From Bacillota bacterium (GTDB lineage Bacteria; Bacillota; Clostridia; Christensenellales; Pumilibacteraceae): DNA of 56,486 nucleotides. The stretch is from the NCBI GenBank assembly GCA_009780325.1, contig WRAF01000011.1, positions 1-56,486 of the forward strand. The letters are read 5' to 3'. The position numbers and the translations under genes were made by a program. Positions 35,034 to 42,870 of this stretch are shown piece after piece (position 1 is the first letter of the stretch; every line of letters starts with the position of its first letter). Below the pieces are notes generated by a model. That model ran no database searches. It was not told the DNA's origin and was given only the letters and a program-made list of their open reading frames with translations.

Positions 35034-35091
35034 TTATTATTAACAAAACTCGGTTAAAATGCTTAACTTAACCGAATACAGTTAATATAAT
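35034..35091. promoter_or_regulatory. Divergent promoters and operators of module 2b
   Basis: RNA promoter: TTAACT (35063-35068), 17 bp, TATAAT (35086-35091), with TTAACCGAATACAGTTAA (35068-35085) in the spacer. Regulator side: TTAACAAAACTCGGTTAA (35040-35057) just upstream of the -10 box. Both operators have TTAAC, 8 bp, GTTAA, unlike the TTCG/CGAA of module 2a. Confidence 0.78.
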
Positions 35092-35097
35092 AGTTAC

Positions 35098-35216
35098 ATC
35101 ATATGTATGCTGTTAAAACAAGGAACTATTATAGATATTAAATATGCTAGCAAATATCTAAATACGCAGCTTTTAACAGCAAAACACCACGCAAGCCGAT
35201 TGTGTGGTGTTTTTTA
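35098..35216 (+). ncRNA. Structured RNA 2b divergent from an XRE repressor
   Basis: Predicted ~119-nt RNA homologous to 2a. It has the same GCTGTTAAAA/TTTTAACAGC closing stem. The inner hairpin is built from other bases (TAGATAT with ATATCTA), and the loop again displays GCTAGCAA. The terminator ACACCACGCAA/TTGTGTGGTGT has C-G where 2a has U-G. The 3' T run meets the start of an R2 repeat. Confidence 0.75.
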
Positions 35217-35365
35217 AAGAAGCAACCTTTGCTAAGGATGACAAAATAAATAAATTGCTAACTAAATGCAAAAACTACTCCGCCTCAATCTAAATTAATG
35301 TCATTTTGTAAAAACTGTTAATCCAGTTTTTGTCATGCTGTAAGCATCTCTTCTTTATTCTTCCG
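35213..35365. repeat. R2 interspersed repeat, copy B
   Basis: Begins TTAAAGAAGCAACCTTTGC and contains ACTACTCCG, TGTCATTTTG and ends TGTCATGCTGTAAGCATCTC. Over about 95 bases it is nearly identical to copy C at 39069. Confidence 0.8.
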
Positions 35366-35438
35366 CTTTACAATATATAATCCTTTTAATTAAGTGATGC
35401 TTTTTATAAAAAAGATTCCTTGCAAAGAGTCTAACCTT

Positions 35439-35479
35439 CAAAAAAAAGAGAGGCATTTGGACTGCACTCTCTTTTTTTG
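35439..35479 (-). terminator. Terminator after fusA
   Basis: AAAAAAAGAGAG pairs with CTCTCTTTTTTT across a 15-base loop, 77 bp past the fusA stop. Symmetric. Confidence 0.85.
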
Positions 35480-35555
35480 AATTTATAATTATTAATTGTT
35501 AATTTGCCTAAAAGATTAAAAGTTTTTTGCACACTTTTTTTTACAAAAAAATATG

Positions 35556-37673
35556 TTATTTCTTACCTCTTTCACCCATTACTTTTTCAGCAATAAACTT
35601 AGGCACTTCTGCATAATGACAAAATTCCATTGCAAAGTTACCACGCCCTTGCGTCCTTGACCTAAGGTCAGTTGCATAACCAAACATTTCAGACAAAGGA
35701 ATCTCTGCTCTAATTACTTTCAAGCCGCCGACATCATCAGTACCCATAAGATTACCTCTTCTGCCGCCTGTTATATTGCCTTGAACATTACCTAAATAGT
35801 CATCAGGCAAAGTTACCTCAACTTTCATAATAGGCTCTAAAAGCACCGCCCCGCCCTTTGCCATACCGTCTTTAAACGCCATAGATCCTGCAATTTGGAA
35901 AGCCATTTCTGACGAGTCTACATCATGATATGATCCGTCATAAACAGTGACTTTAAAGTCAACACACTCATATCCAGCAATAATACCGCTGTTTTTTGCG
36001 TCTTTAATACCTTTATCAACCGCAGGCACATATTCTTTAGGGATAGAACCGCCCACAGTTTTGTCTTCAAAGATATAACCAGAACCAGGCTCAAGCGGCT
36101 CCATTTTGATTTTACAATGACCGTATTGCCCTTTGCCGCCTGATTGTTTAATATACTTGCCCTCTACATCAACAGCACGTGTAATAGTCTCACGATATGA
36201 TACTTGAGGTTTGCCGACATTAGCTTCAACTTTAAACTCACGTTTCATTCTGTCAACAATGATTTCTAAGTGCAGCTCTCCCATACCAGCAATGATAGTT
36301 TGCCCTGTTTCTTGGTCGGTATAAGTTTTGAAAGTAGGGTCTTCTTCAGCTAGTTTTCTTAAAGCTTCGCCCATTTTTTCTTGGTCTTGTTTGGTCTTTG
36401 GCTCAATAGCAACACGGATAACAGGATCAGGGAAATCCATAGACTCTAATACAACAGGATGCTTTTCATCACAAAGAGTATCCCCCGTAGTAGTATCTTT
36501 TAATCCCTTAAACGCAACAATATCGCCCGCACAAATGTCCCCTGTTGGCTTTCTGTCGTTTGCGTGCATTACTAAAATACCTGAAACTCTTTCTTTTTTG
36601 CCTTTTGTTGAGTTTAATACAGTCGCACCCTCTGCCATTTTTCCGCTATAACATCTAAAGAACGTAATCTTGCCAACAAATGGGTCAGTCATTACTTTGA
36701 AAGCTAACCCTGCAAACGGCTCATCATCGCATGCTTTTCTTTCAATCTCTTTTTCACCCTTTATATCAGTACCTTTGATAGCAGCAATGTCAAGCGGAGA
36801 TGGCAGATAATCAACAATAGCATCAATAAGCTTTTGAACGCCTTTATTTTTAAACGATGATCCACAAACAACAGGATTAATTTTCATATTGATTGTTAGT
36901 TTTCTGATGCCTGCTTTAATTTCTTCAACAGTAAAATCTGCACCCTCATTTTCAAAGAAACGCTCCATCAAAGCATCATCACTTTCAGCAACTGTTTCTA
37001 ATAATTTTGCTCTATGCTCTTTAGCAAGCACTTTCATATCATCAGGAATATCAATAATCTTAGACTCTTTACCGATGTCATCAAGATAGATTTCACCTGT
37101 CATTAATACTAAATCTACCACACCTTGAAAGCCCATTTCTTTTCCGATAGGCAGTTGAATAGGCACAGGATTTGCGCTTAGTCTTTCACGCATCATTTTC
37201 ATTACATTGAAAAAGTCCGCTCCGTCTCTATCCATTTTATTGACATACGCCATTCTAGGGACATTATGCTTGTTGCCTTGACGCCAAACAGTTTCAGACT
37301 GAGGCTGAACGCCGCCCCTAGCACAAAAAACCGCCACCGCTCCGTCTAAAACTTTTAATGAACGCTCTACCTCAACAGTAAAGTCCACGTGACCAGGGGT
37401 GTCGATAATATTAATTCTTTTATAAGGTTCTTTAGAGTTAGCCGATCTGTCTATTCTCCATTGAGTAGTTGTCGCAGCAGAAGTGATTGTGATACCTCTT
37501 TCTTGCTCTTGCTCCATCCAGTCCATGGTTGCTCCGCCCTCATGAACCTCACCTATTTTATGTGTTTTTCCTGAATAGAATAATATCCTTTCAGTAGTAG
37601 TTGTTTTGCCCGCATCTATATGCGCCATAATACCGATGTTTCGGTATAATTCAAGTGGTACTTGTCTTGGCAT
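35556..37673 (-). CDS. fusA: Elongation factor G
   Basis: Translocation GTPase. G1 is [14 protein letters not shown], the switch region has [13 protein letters not shown]3 is IDTPGHVDF and G4 is [10 protein letters not shown]. Domains II to V follow, for 705 residues in total. Third gene of the str operon rpsL-rpsG-fusA. tufA does not follow here. An R1 element fills the gap between rpsG and fusA. Confidence 0.98.
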   Translation of the reverse strand: MPRQVPLELYRNIGIMAHIDAGKTTTTERILFYSGKTHKIGEVHEGGATMDWMEQEQERGITITSAATTTQWRIDRSANSKEPYKRINIIDTPGHVDFTVEVERSLKVLDGAVAVFCARGGVQPQSETVWRQGNKHNVPRMAYVNKMDRDGADFFNVMKMMRERLSANPVPIQLPIGKEMGFQGVVDLVLMTGEIYLDDIGKESKIIDIPDDMKVLAKEHRAKLLETVAESDDALMERFFENEGADFTVEEIKAGIRKLTINMKINPVVCGSSFKNKGVQKLIDAIVDYLPSPLDIAAIKGTDIKGEKEIERKACDDEPFAGLAFKVMTDPFVGKITFFRCYSGKMAEGATVLNSTKGKKERVSGILVMHANDRKPTGDICAGDIVAFKGLKDTTTGDTLCDEKHPVVLESMDFPDPVIRVAIEPKTKQDQEKMGEALRKLAEEDPTFKTYTDQETGQTIIAGMGELHLEIIVDRMKREFKVEANVGKPQVSYRETITRAVDVEGKYIKQSGGKGQYGHCKIKMEPLEPGSGYIFEDKTVGGSIPKEYVPAVDKGIKDAKNSGIIAGYECVDFKVTVYDGSYHDVDSSEMAFQIAGSMAFKDGMAKGGAVLLEPIMKVEVTLPDDYLGNVQGNITGGRRGNLMGTDDVGGLKVIRAEIPLSEMFGYATDLRSRTQGRGNFAMEFCHYAEVPKFIAEKVMGERGKK

Positions 37674-37721
37674 GTTTTTAGTTTCTCCATGTTAAAAGTT
37701 TTTGGTTCTGCCTTTTTTCAC

Positions 37722-37880
37722 TAGACTTGTTCAATAAATAAAAGTGATGGACAGCAAGCGTATTTTTTAGAGCAAAATTCCATTATTTTTGCAGACAATA
37801 CTAGCAATAAAGGAATGAAATTTTATTCAAACAAAAAACACCGCTAAATATTCCCTCTTTATAATTTTGCAGCAAGTCTA
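37722..37880. repeat. R1 element, divergent copy in the str operon
   Basis: 159 bp with ends TAGACTTGTTCAATA and CAAGTCTA and the inner AATACTAGCAATA region. The inner inverted sequences are only partly conserved, so this is an older or different subfamily copy. It lies between rpsG and fusA, which must be transcribed through it unless fusA has its own promoter. Confidence 0.8.
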
Positions 37881-37892
37881 AACAAAAGCAGA

Positions 37893-38363
37893 TTACCATC
37901 TATAATGTGCAAATGCTTTATTAGCCTCTGCCATTCTGTGCATTTCTTCTTTTCTTTTTATACTTGCTCCGCTGTTATTATAAGCATCTAATAATTCACC
38001 TGCAAGTTTTTCTTTCATAGTTTTTTCAGGGCGCTTTCTTGCAAAACTTACTAGCCATCTAATTGCTAGTGTTTGGCGTCTTACACCTCTGATCTCCATA
38101 GGAACTTGATAAGTTGCTCCGCCCACACGCCTTGCTTTAACCTCTAAAACAGGCATAGTATTATTTAAAGCTTTATTGAAAATATCAATAGGCTCTAATG
38201 ATAATTTTTCTTTCATTAAGGCAAAGGCGTCATACACAATTCCTTGTGCAATACCTTTTTTGCCGTCTTGCATAACTTGATTAACTAATTTAGTTATGAC
38301 TTTTGAATTATATATAGGGTCAGGCAAAACATCTCGCTTTGGCACCCCGCTGCGTCTTGGCAT
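37893..38363 (-). CDS. rpsG: Ribosomal protein S7
   Basis: Primary 16S rRNA binding protein of the 30S head. Begins [20 protein letters not shown], and the rRNA-binding region [25 protein letters not shown] is intact. 156 residues is standard. 113 bp downstream of rpsL, a somewhat wide gap for this pair. Confidence 0.98.
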   Translation of the reverse strand: MPRRSGVPKRDVLPDPIYNSKVITKLVNQVMQDGKKGIAQGIVYDAFALMKEKLSLEPIDIFNKALNNTMPVLEVKARRVGGATYQVPMEIRGVRRQTLAIRWLVSFARKRPEKTMKEKLAGELLDAYNNSGASIKRKEEMHRMAEANKAFAHYRW

Positions 38364-38476
38364 TTTTTGTGTCTCCTTGATAATAGTTTGTTTTTTCTAA
38401 GGACAAATTTTTGCAGAAAGAAATTTTTAAGCCAAATTGCAAAAATTTCATCCTAAAGCAAATAAAGAGTGTATTT

Positions 38477-38848
38477 CTACTTAGCTCGTTTAGCTCCGTA
38501 TTTGCTTCTTGCTTGCTTTCTTTTTGCAACGCCTGCAGTATCAAGGGTTCCGCGAATTATATGGTATCTTACACCCGGTAAATCCTTCACCCTGCCGCCA
38601 CGAATTAATACAACGCTGTGCTCTTGCAAATTGTGTCCGATTCCCGGAATATAAACAGTTCCTTCCATTTTATTGACTAGGCGTACCCTAGCAATTTTTC
38701 TTAAAGCTGAGTTTGGCTTTTTTGGTGTCGTAGTTGTCACCGACAAGCAAACTCCACGCTTTTGCGGATTGTTTTCTAAAAGCGGGCTGTTTGATTTAAC
38801 AACAATCTTTTTTCTTCCGCTTCTAATTAACTGGTTAATAGTTGGCAT
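38477..38848 (-). CDS. rpsL: Ribosomal protein S12
   Basis: Decoding-centre protein. The conserved loops [17 protein letters not shown] (Lys42 region) and [15 protein letters not shown] are both of the streptomycin-sensitive type. 123 residues. GGAGGT precedes the ATG. First gene of the str operon with a strong promoter about 100 bp upstream. Confidence 0.98.
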   Translation of the reverse strand: MPTINQLIRSGRKKIVVKSNSPLLENNPQKRGVCLSVTTTTPKKPNSALRKIARVRLVNKMEGTVYIPGIGHNLQEHSVVLIRGGRVKDLPGVRYHIIRGTLDTAGVAKRKQARSKYGAKRAK

Positions 38849-38949
38849 GTTACTCTACCTCCTTATTTTAGTAGTTTTTACCCATGTTTTAAATGCAGCA
38901 AATGCTTTTTTAGCTCAGCATTATAAAATTTAAAATTACAGGAACAGTC

Positions 38950-38979
38950 ATTATATAATAAATATTTAATGCTTGTCAA
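38950..38979 (-). promoter_or_regulatory. Promoter of the rpsL-rpsG-fusA operon
   Basis: TTGACA (38979-38974), 18 bp, TATAAT (38955-38950), both perfect. The leader would be about 95 nt. Confidence 0.85.
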
Positions 38980-39068
38980 ATGTTTTTTTATAACATAGAA
39001 AGAAATTATTTTGCAAATTGAATAAACTAACTTGAAAAACTGTCAAAAATATTTTTTATGCCGTCTTT

Positions 39069-39236
39069 TTAAAGAAGCAACCTTTGCTAAGGATGACAAA
39101 ATAAATAAATTGCTAACTAAATGCAAAAACTACTCCGTTTCAATCTAAATTAATGTCATTTTGTAAAAATCTCTTCTTTAAACTTTCTTCCCCAAGCCCT
39201 GTTAATCCAGTTTTTGTCATGCTTATAAGCCCGTCC
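39069..39236. repeat. R2 interspersed repeat, copy C
   Basis: Nearly identical to copy B from TTAAAGAAGCAACCTTTGC through TGTCATTTTGTAAAAA, then a longer middle, then CCAGTTTTTGTCATGCTTATAAG. It fills most of the gap upstream of the str promoter and ends just before the gpmI stop. The remainder of the gap 38980-39068 shows nothing I can support. Confidence 0.8.
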
Positions 39237-39252
39237 TATAAGAGACTTCACT

Positions 39253-40773
39253 TTAATCTATCAATATTTCACCGTCCATGTCACTAGGCACATCCAACCC
39301 TATTAGATTTAAAAAAGTAGGCGCAATGTCTGCTAATTTTCCGTCTTTTAATTTGCTCTTTTTAAATTTATCACCTGCCAATATCAGCGGCACTTTATTT
39401 ATTGTGTGCGCAGTCATTTTTTGCCCGCCCTCATCTATCATACACTCTGCATTTCCATGGTCACTTGTCACCAAACAAAAACCCCCTTCATCTGCCAAAC
39501 TTTCTACTAATCCCTCAAGTACCATGTCCACCTCCTCTACCGCCTCTTTTGCCGCTCCGCTATCTCCAGTATGCCCCACCATATCACAATTAGCAAAATT
39601 CACAATTAAGACATCCACTTTGCCAATTTGCTGAACTGCTTTATTTGCAACTTCAAAAGCACTCATCTTGGGCATTAAATCATATGTTGCAACTTTAGGA
39701 GAATCAACCAGTACTCGCACTTCATTCTCATTAGGCGCTTCTATACCTCCGTCAAAAAAGAAAGTAACATGCGCATATTTTTCTGTCTCTGCTACTCTTG
39801 CTTGACTTAAACCTTGCTTAGCTAACCAAGCTCCCAAAGTATTTTCTATATTTTTAGGCGGAAAAGCAACAAAAATATTTTTCCAGTTATTAAAATTAAC
39901 ATCATATTGCGTCATGCATACATAATGCGGCATCTTAAAACTGCTTTTTCTATCAAAGTTATTAAAGTTTTCAAAAGCAGCCGCACTTGTTATTTGCCTT
40001 GCTCTATCCGCTCTAAAATTGAAAAAAATTACACTGTCCTGTTTTTTCACTCCTTGATAATCCCCAATTATGCACGGCTCTATAAACTCATCGTATATAC
40101 CATTTTGATAAGAATTTTCAATTGCTTTAACAGCACAATCAAATTTTGCTCCCTCCCCCTCAAAAACAGCATTATATCCTTTTTGCACTCTATCCCATCT
40201 ATTATCTCTATCCATAATATTGTATCTTCCGCAAACTGTAACAATTTTTCCTAACCCTTGTTTTTTCAACTCATCTTCAATTTGACTAATATATCTTTTT
40301 GCTGATTGCGGCGAAGTATCTCTGCCGTCAGTAATGCAATGCATATAAAGATTTTTAATCTTATAATCGTTTGCCATTTTGATTAAGGCATATAGATGAT
40401 TAAGTGAAGAATGTACTCCGCCGTCTGAACAAAGTCCGATCAAATGCAAGGCTTTATCTTTAGCATTTATCATAGCATTTTTAAATACATCATTTTTAAA
40501 AAACTCACTAGTCTTTATTTGATTATCTATCATAGTAATATCCTGATAAATTATGCGCCCTGCTCCTATATTTAAATGCCCCACTTCACTATTGCCCATT
40601 TGTCCGTTAGGCAAACCCACACTTAAACCCGACGCATTTAATTTTGAATTAGGATACTCTTTAAATAATTTATCTAAATATGGAGTATGAGCTTTTTTAA
40701 TAGCATTGCCGTTTATATTATCTGATAGACCATATCCATCTAAGATTATTATTGCATTTGTTTTTTTATTCAT
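39253..40773 (-). CDS. gpmI: Phosphoglycerate mutase, cofactor-independent
   Basis: Manganese-dependent enzyme interconverting 3- and 2-phosphoglycerate. IILDGYGLSD holds metal ligands, GNSEVGHLNIGAGR the catalytic Ser, TDGRDTSP and ANCDMVGHTGD and TSDHGNAE the rest of the two-metal site. 506 residues. The ATG overlaps the mnmA stop by 4 bp. Confidence 0.97.
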   Translation of the reverse strand: MNKKTNAIIILDGYGLSDNINGNAIKKAHTPYLDKLFKEYPNSKLNASGLSVGLPNGQMGNSEVGHLNIGAGRIIYQDITMIDNQIKTSEFFKNDVFKNAMINAKDKALHLIGLCSDGGVHSSLNHLYALIKMANDYKIKNLYMHCITDGRDTSPQSAKRYISQIEDELKKQGLGKIVTVCGRYNIMDRDNRWDRVQKGYNAVFEGEGAKFDCAVKAIENSYQNGIYDEFIEPCIIGDYQGVKKQDSVIFFNFRADRARQITSAAAFENFNNFDRKSSFKMPHYVCMTQYDVNFNNWKNIFVAFPPKNIENTLGAWLAKQGLSQARVAETEKYAHVTFFFDGGIEAPNENEVRVLVDSPKVATYDLMPKMSAFEVANKAVQQIGKVDVLIVNFANCDMVGHTGDSGAAKEAVEEVDMVLEGLVESLADEGGFCLVTSDHGNAECMIDEGGQKMTAHTINKVPLILAGDKFKKSKLKDGKLADIAPTFLNLIGLDVPSDMDGEILID

Positions 40774-41840
40774 TTTATTTTACCTCCGCCTAAACACCTA
40801 TCACCCAAATAAAGCACAGCATATTGTCCTGGTGTAACAGCTCTTTGTTTTGTATCAAATTCTATCTTGATATCATTTTTAGTTTTAATAACCTTGATTT
40901 TTTGCAGTTCCTGCCTATGTCTAAACCTTGCATCACATTCAAAAATATCTTGTTCAATCTCTTGTCCAATCCAATTAAACCCTTCTAAGCTGCAAGATTC
41001 ACTTAATAGCTCCTGCCCTTCTCCGCAAGACAGCACCAGAACATTCTCTTTTAAATTCTTTTCTACCACAAACCATCTATTGCCCTCTTCTCCCTTTATC
41101 CCGCCAATACCAAGCCCCTTTCTTTGCCCTAAAGTATAATACATTAAACCATGATGCCGTCCTAAAAATTTACCGCTAGTGTCCCTAATCTCTCCGCCTT
41201 GAGCAGGCAAATAGCCGCTTAGAAACTCTCTAAATTTTCTCTCCCCAATAAAACATATACCAGTAGAATCTTTTTTATTTGCAGTGATTAAATTCAGCTC
41301 TTCCGCCATTTTTCTAACATCACTTTTATTCTCTATCCCACCTAGCGGAAACAACACATTTTCAAATTGTCTGGTCTTGACCTGATTTAAAAAATATGTC
41401 TGGTCTTTATTTTGATCTAAAGATTTCATTAAATGTATATCATTTTTATTAATCCTTAAATCCGCATAATGCCCTGTCGCCACCACATCTGCCCCCATTT
41501 TCATCGCATAATCTTTAAAACAGCCAAACTTAATCTCACGATTGCATAATACATCAGGATTTGGAGTGCGCCCCGCTTTATACTCACTTAAAAAGTATTC
41601 AAACACATTCTCCATATACTGTTTAGCAAAGTTAACAGAATAAAAAGGAATCTTTAATTTTTCTGCCACCACCCTAGCATCGTTTGCATCCTCTGCTGCT
41701 CTGCACTCACCAAACTCATCTTCTTCTTCCCAATTATGCATAAATAATCCTATCACATTAAAGCCGCTCTTAATTAAAAGAGCCGCCGCCACCGATGAGT
41801 CTACACCGCCGCTTAAACCTATAATTGCTGTTTTTTTCAT
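40770..41840 (-). CDS. mnmA: tRNA 2-thiouridylase
   Basis: Thiolates U34 of tRNAs for Lys, Glu and Gln using persulfide sulfur. The PP-loop GLSGGVDSSVAAALL binds ATP. The catalytic Cys pair lies in PDVLCNREIKFG and DSTGICFIGERKF. 356 residues. Adjoins tsaD, another tRNA-modification gene acting at position 37. Confidence 0.96.
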   Translation of the reverse strand: MKKTAIIGLSGGVDSSVAAALLIKSGFNVIGLFMHNWEEEDEFGECRAAEDANDARVVAEKLKIPFYSVNFAKQYMENVFEYFLSEYKAGRTPNPDVLCNREIKFGCFKDYAMKMGADVVATGHYADLRINKNDIHLMKSLDQNKDQTYFLNQVKTRQFENVLFPLGGIENKSDVRKMAEELNLITANKKDSTGICFIGERKFREFLSGYLPAQGGEIRDTSGKFLGRHHGLMYYTLGQRKGLGIGGIKGEEGNRWFVVEKNLKENVLVLSCGEGQELLSESCSLEGFNWIGQEIEQDIFECDARFRHRQELQKIKVIKTKNDIKIEFDTKQRAVTPGQYAVLYLGDRCLGGGKIK

Positions 41841-42868
41841 TATTTTACCACACTCATCGCATTTAAATTTAAGTCACTCAAGCCAACTCCTTCATAGCCG
41901 GCATAAAATCCTCTTATTGCCACCATAGCCGCATTATCACCGCATAAATCAAGAGGGGGAATAACTATTCTTATCCCATTAGCTCTTTTAGTTAATTCTG
42001 CCCTTAAATATGAGTTTGCAGCCACTCCCCCTGCTAGTACAATCGTTTCGTAGTTTTTATCTCCGGCCGCTTTTAAGATTGAATTGACCAGCATGTCCGC
42101 CGCCTCTTTATTAAATGACGCACAAATATCAGCTATGTTAATTTCCTCTTGCTTTTGTCTTAATTTATGCACATAATTTATAACAGCCGTTTTTAAGCCA
42201 GAATAACTAATTGAATTTAAGCCCGTTGATTTAGTGAATTTTATATTAGCTTGTCCCTCTTTTGCCAGTTTATCTACGTTAGGACCGCCTGGGTATGGCA
42301 GCCCTAATACTCTGCCCACCTTATCAAACGCCTCACCTATTGCATCATCAAGCGTGCCGTCCAGTTTTTTAAAATCGTTGTATCCTTTGACCTCTATTAT
42401 GCTTGTGTGTCCGCCGCTTGCCACGCATGCTAAAAAAGGCGGCTGCAAATCAAAGTTGTTTGCATAGCAAGCCGCTATGTGTGCCTCTATATGATTTATC
42501 CCTATCAACGGAATATTCTTAGCAAAACTAAGCGACTTTGCAGCTGATACTCCCACTAATAATGACCCTATTAATCCAGGAGCAAATGTGACAGCAATTG
42601 CATCAATTTTGTCTAGCCCAGTATGCGCTTTTTCTAATGCATCATTTATCACAGGTATAATCTCTAATAAATGGTTGCGAGAAGCAATTTCAGGAACCAC
42701 TCCGCCATATCTTTGATGAATATCTATTTGTGACGCTATTACACTAGATAAAATTTTACTGCCTAAAACAACCGCCGCTGCCGTCTCATCACAAGAGGAT
42801 TCTATCCCCAAAACAAGCATGTCCTCTTTGCCTTTTAATTTTTCAAACTTTTGCGCTGTATTATACAT
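41840..42868 (-). CDS. tsaD: tRNA threonylcarbamoyltransferase TsaD
   Basis: Transfers threonylcarbamoyl to A37 of ANN-reading tRNAs together with TsaB and TsaE. LGIESSCDETAAAVV begins the ASKHA fold; HIEAH supplies the metal His pair and ASGGHTSI follows. I start at the ATG at 42868, just after the upstream stop and with GGAGAAGAG before it (342 residues). The TTG six codons earlier is less likely; the Met in KEDMLVLG is another option. Confidence 0.95.
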   Translation of the reverse strand: MYNTAQKFEKLKGKEDMLVLGIESSCDETAAAVVLGSKILSSVIASQIDIHQRYGGVVPEIASRNHLLEIIPVINDALEKAHTGLDKIDAIAVTFAPGLIGSLLVGVSAAKSLSFAKNIPLIGINHIEAHIAACYANNFDLQPPFLACVASGGHTSIIEVKGYNDFKKLDGTLDDAIGEAFDKVGRVLGLPYPGGPNVDKLAKEGQANIKFTKSTGLNSISYSGLKTAVINYVHKLRQKQEEINIADICASFNKEAADMLVNSILKAAGDKNYETIVLAGGVAANSYLRAELTKRANGIRIVIPPLDLCGDNAAMVAIRGFYAGYEGVGLSDLNLNAMSVVK

Positions 42869-42870
42869 TT

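Noticed and set aside
14036-35216. 6S RNA or type III toxin-antitoxin RNA
   Set aside because: The RNAs lack the long bulged rod of 6S RNA and the tandem repeats of type III antitoxins, and no ToxN-like gene is adjacent.
35107-35217. 36-codon frame in RNA 2b (MLLKQGTIID...)
   Set aside because: The same frame in RNA 2a has an in-frame TAG and no ATG. Base changes follow stems, not codons, and no ribosome site precedes it.
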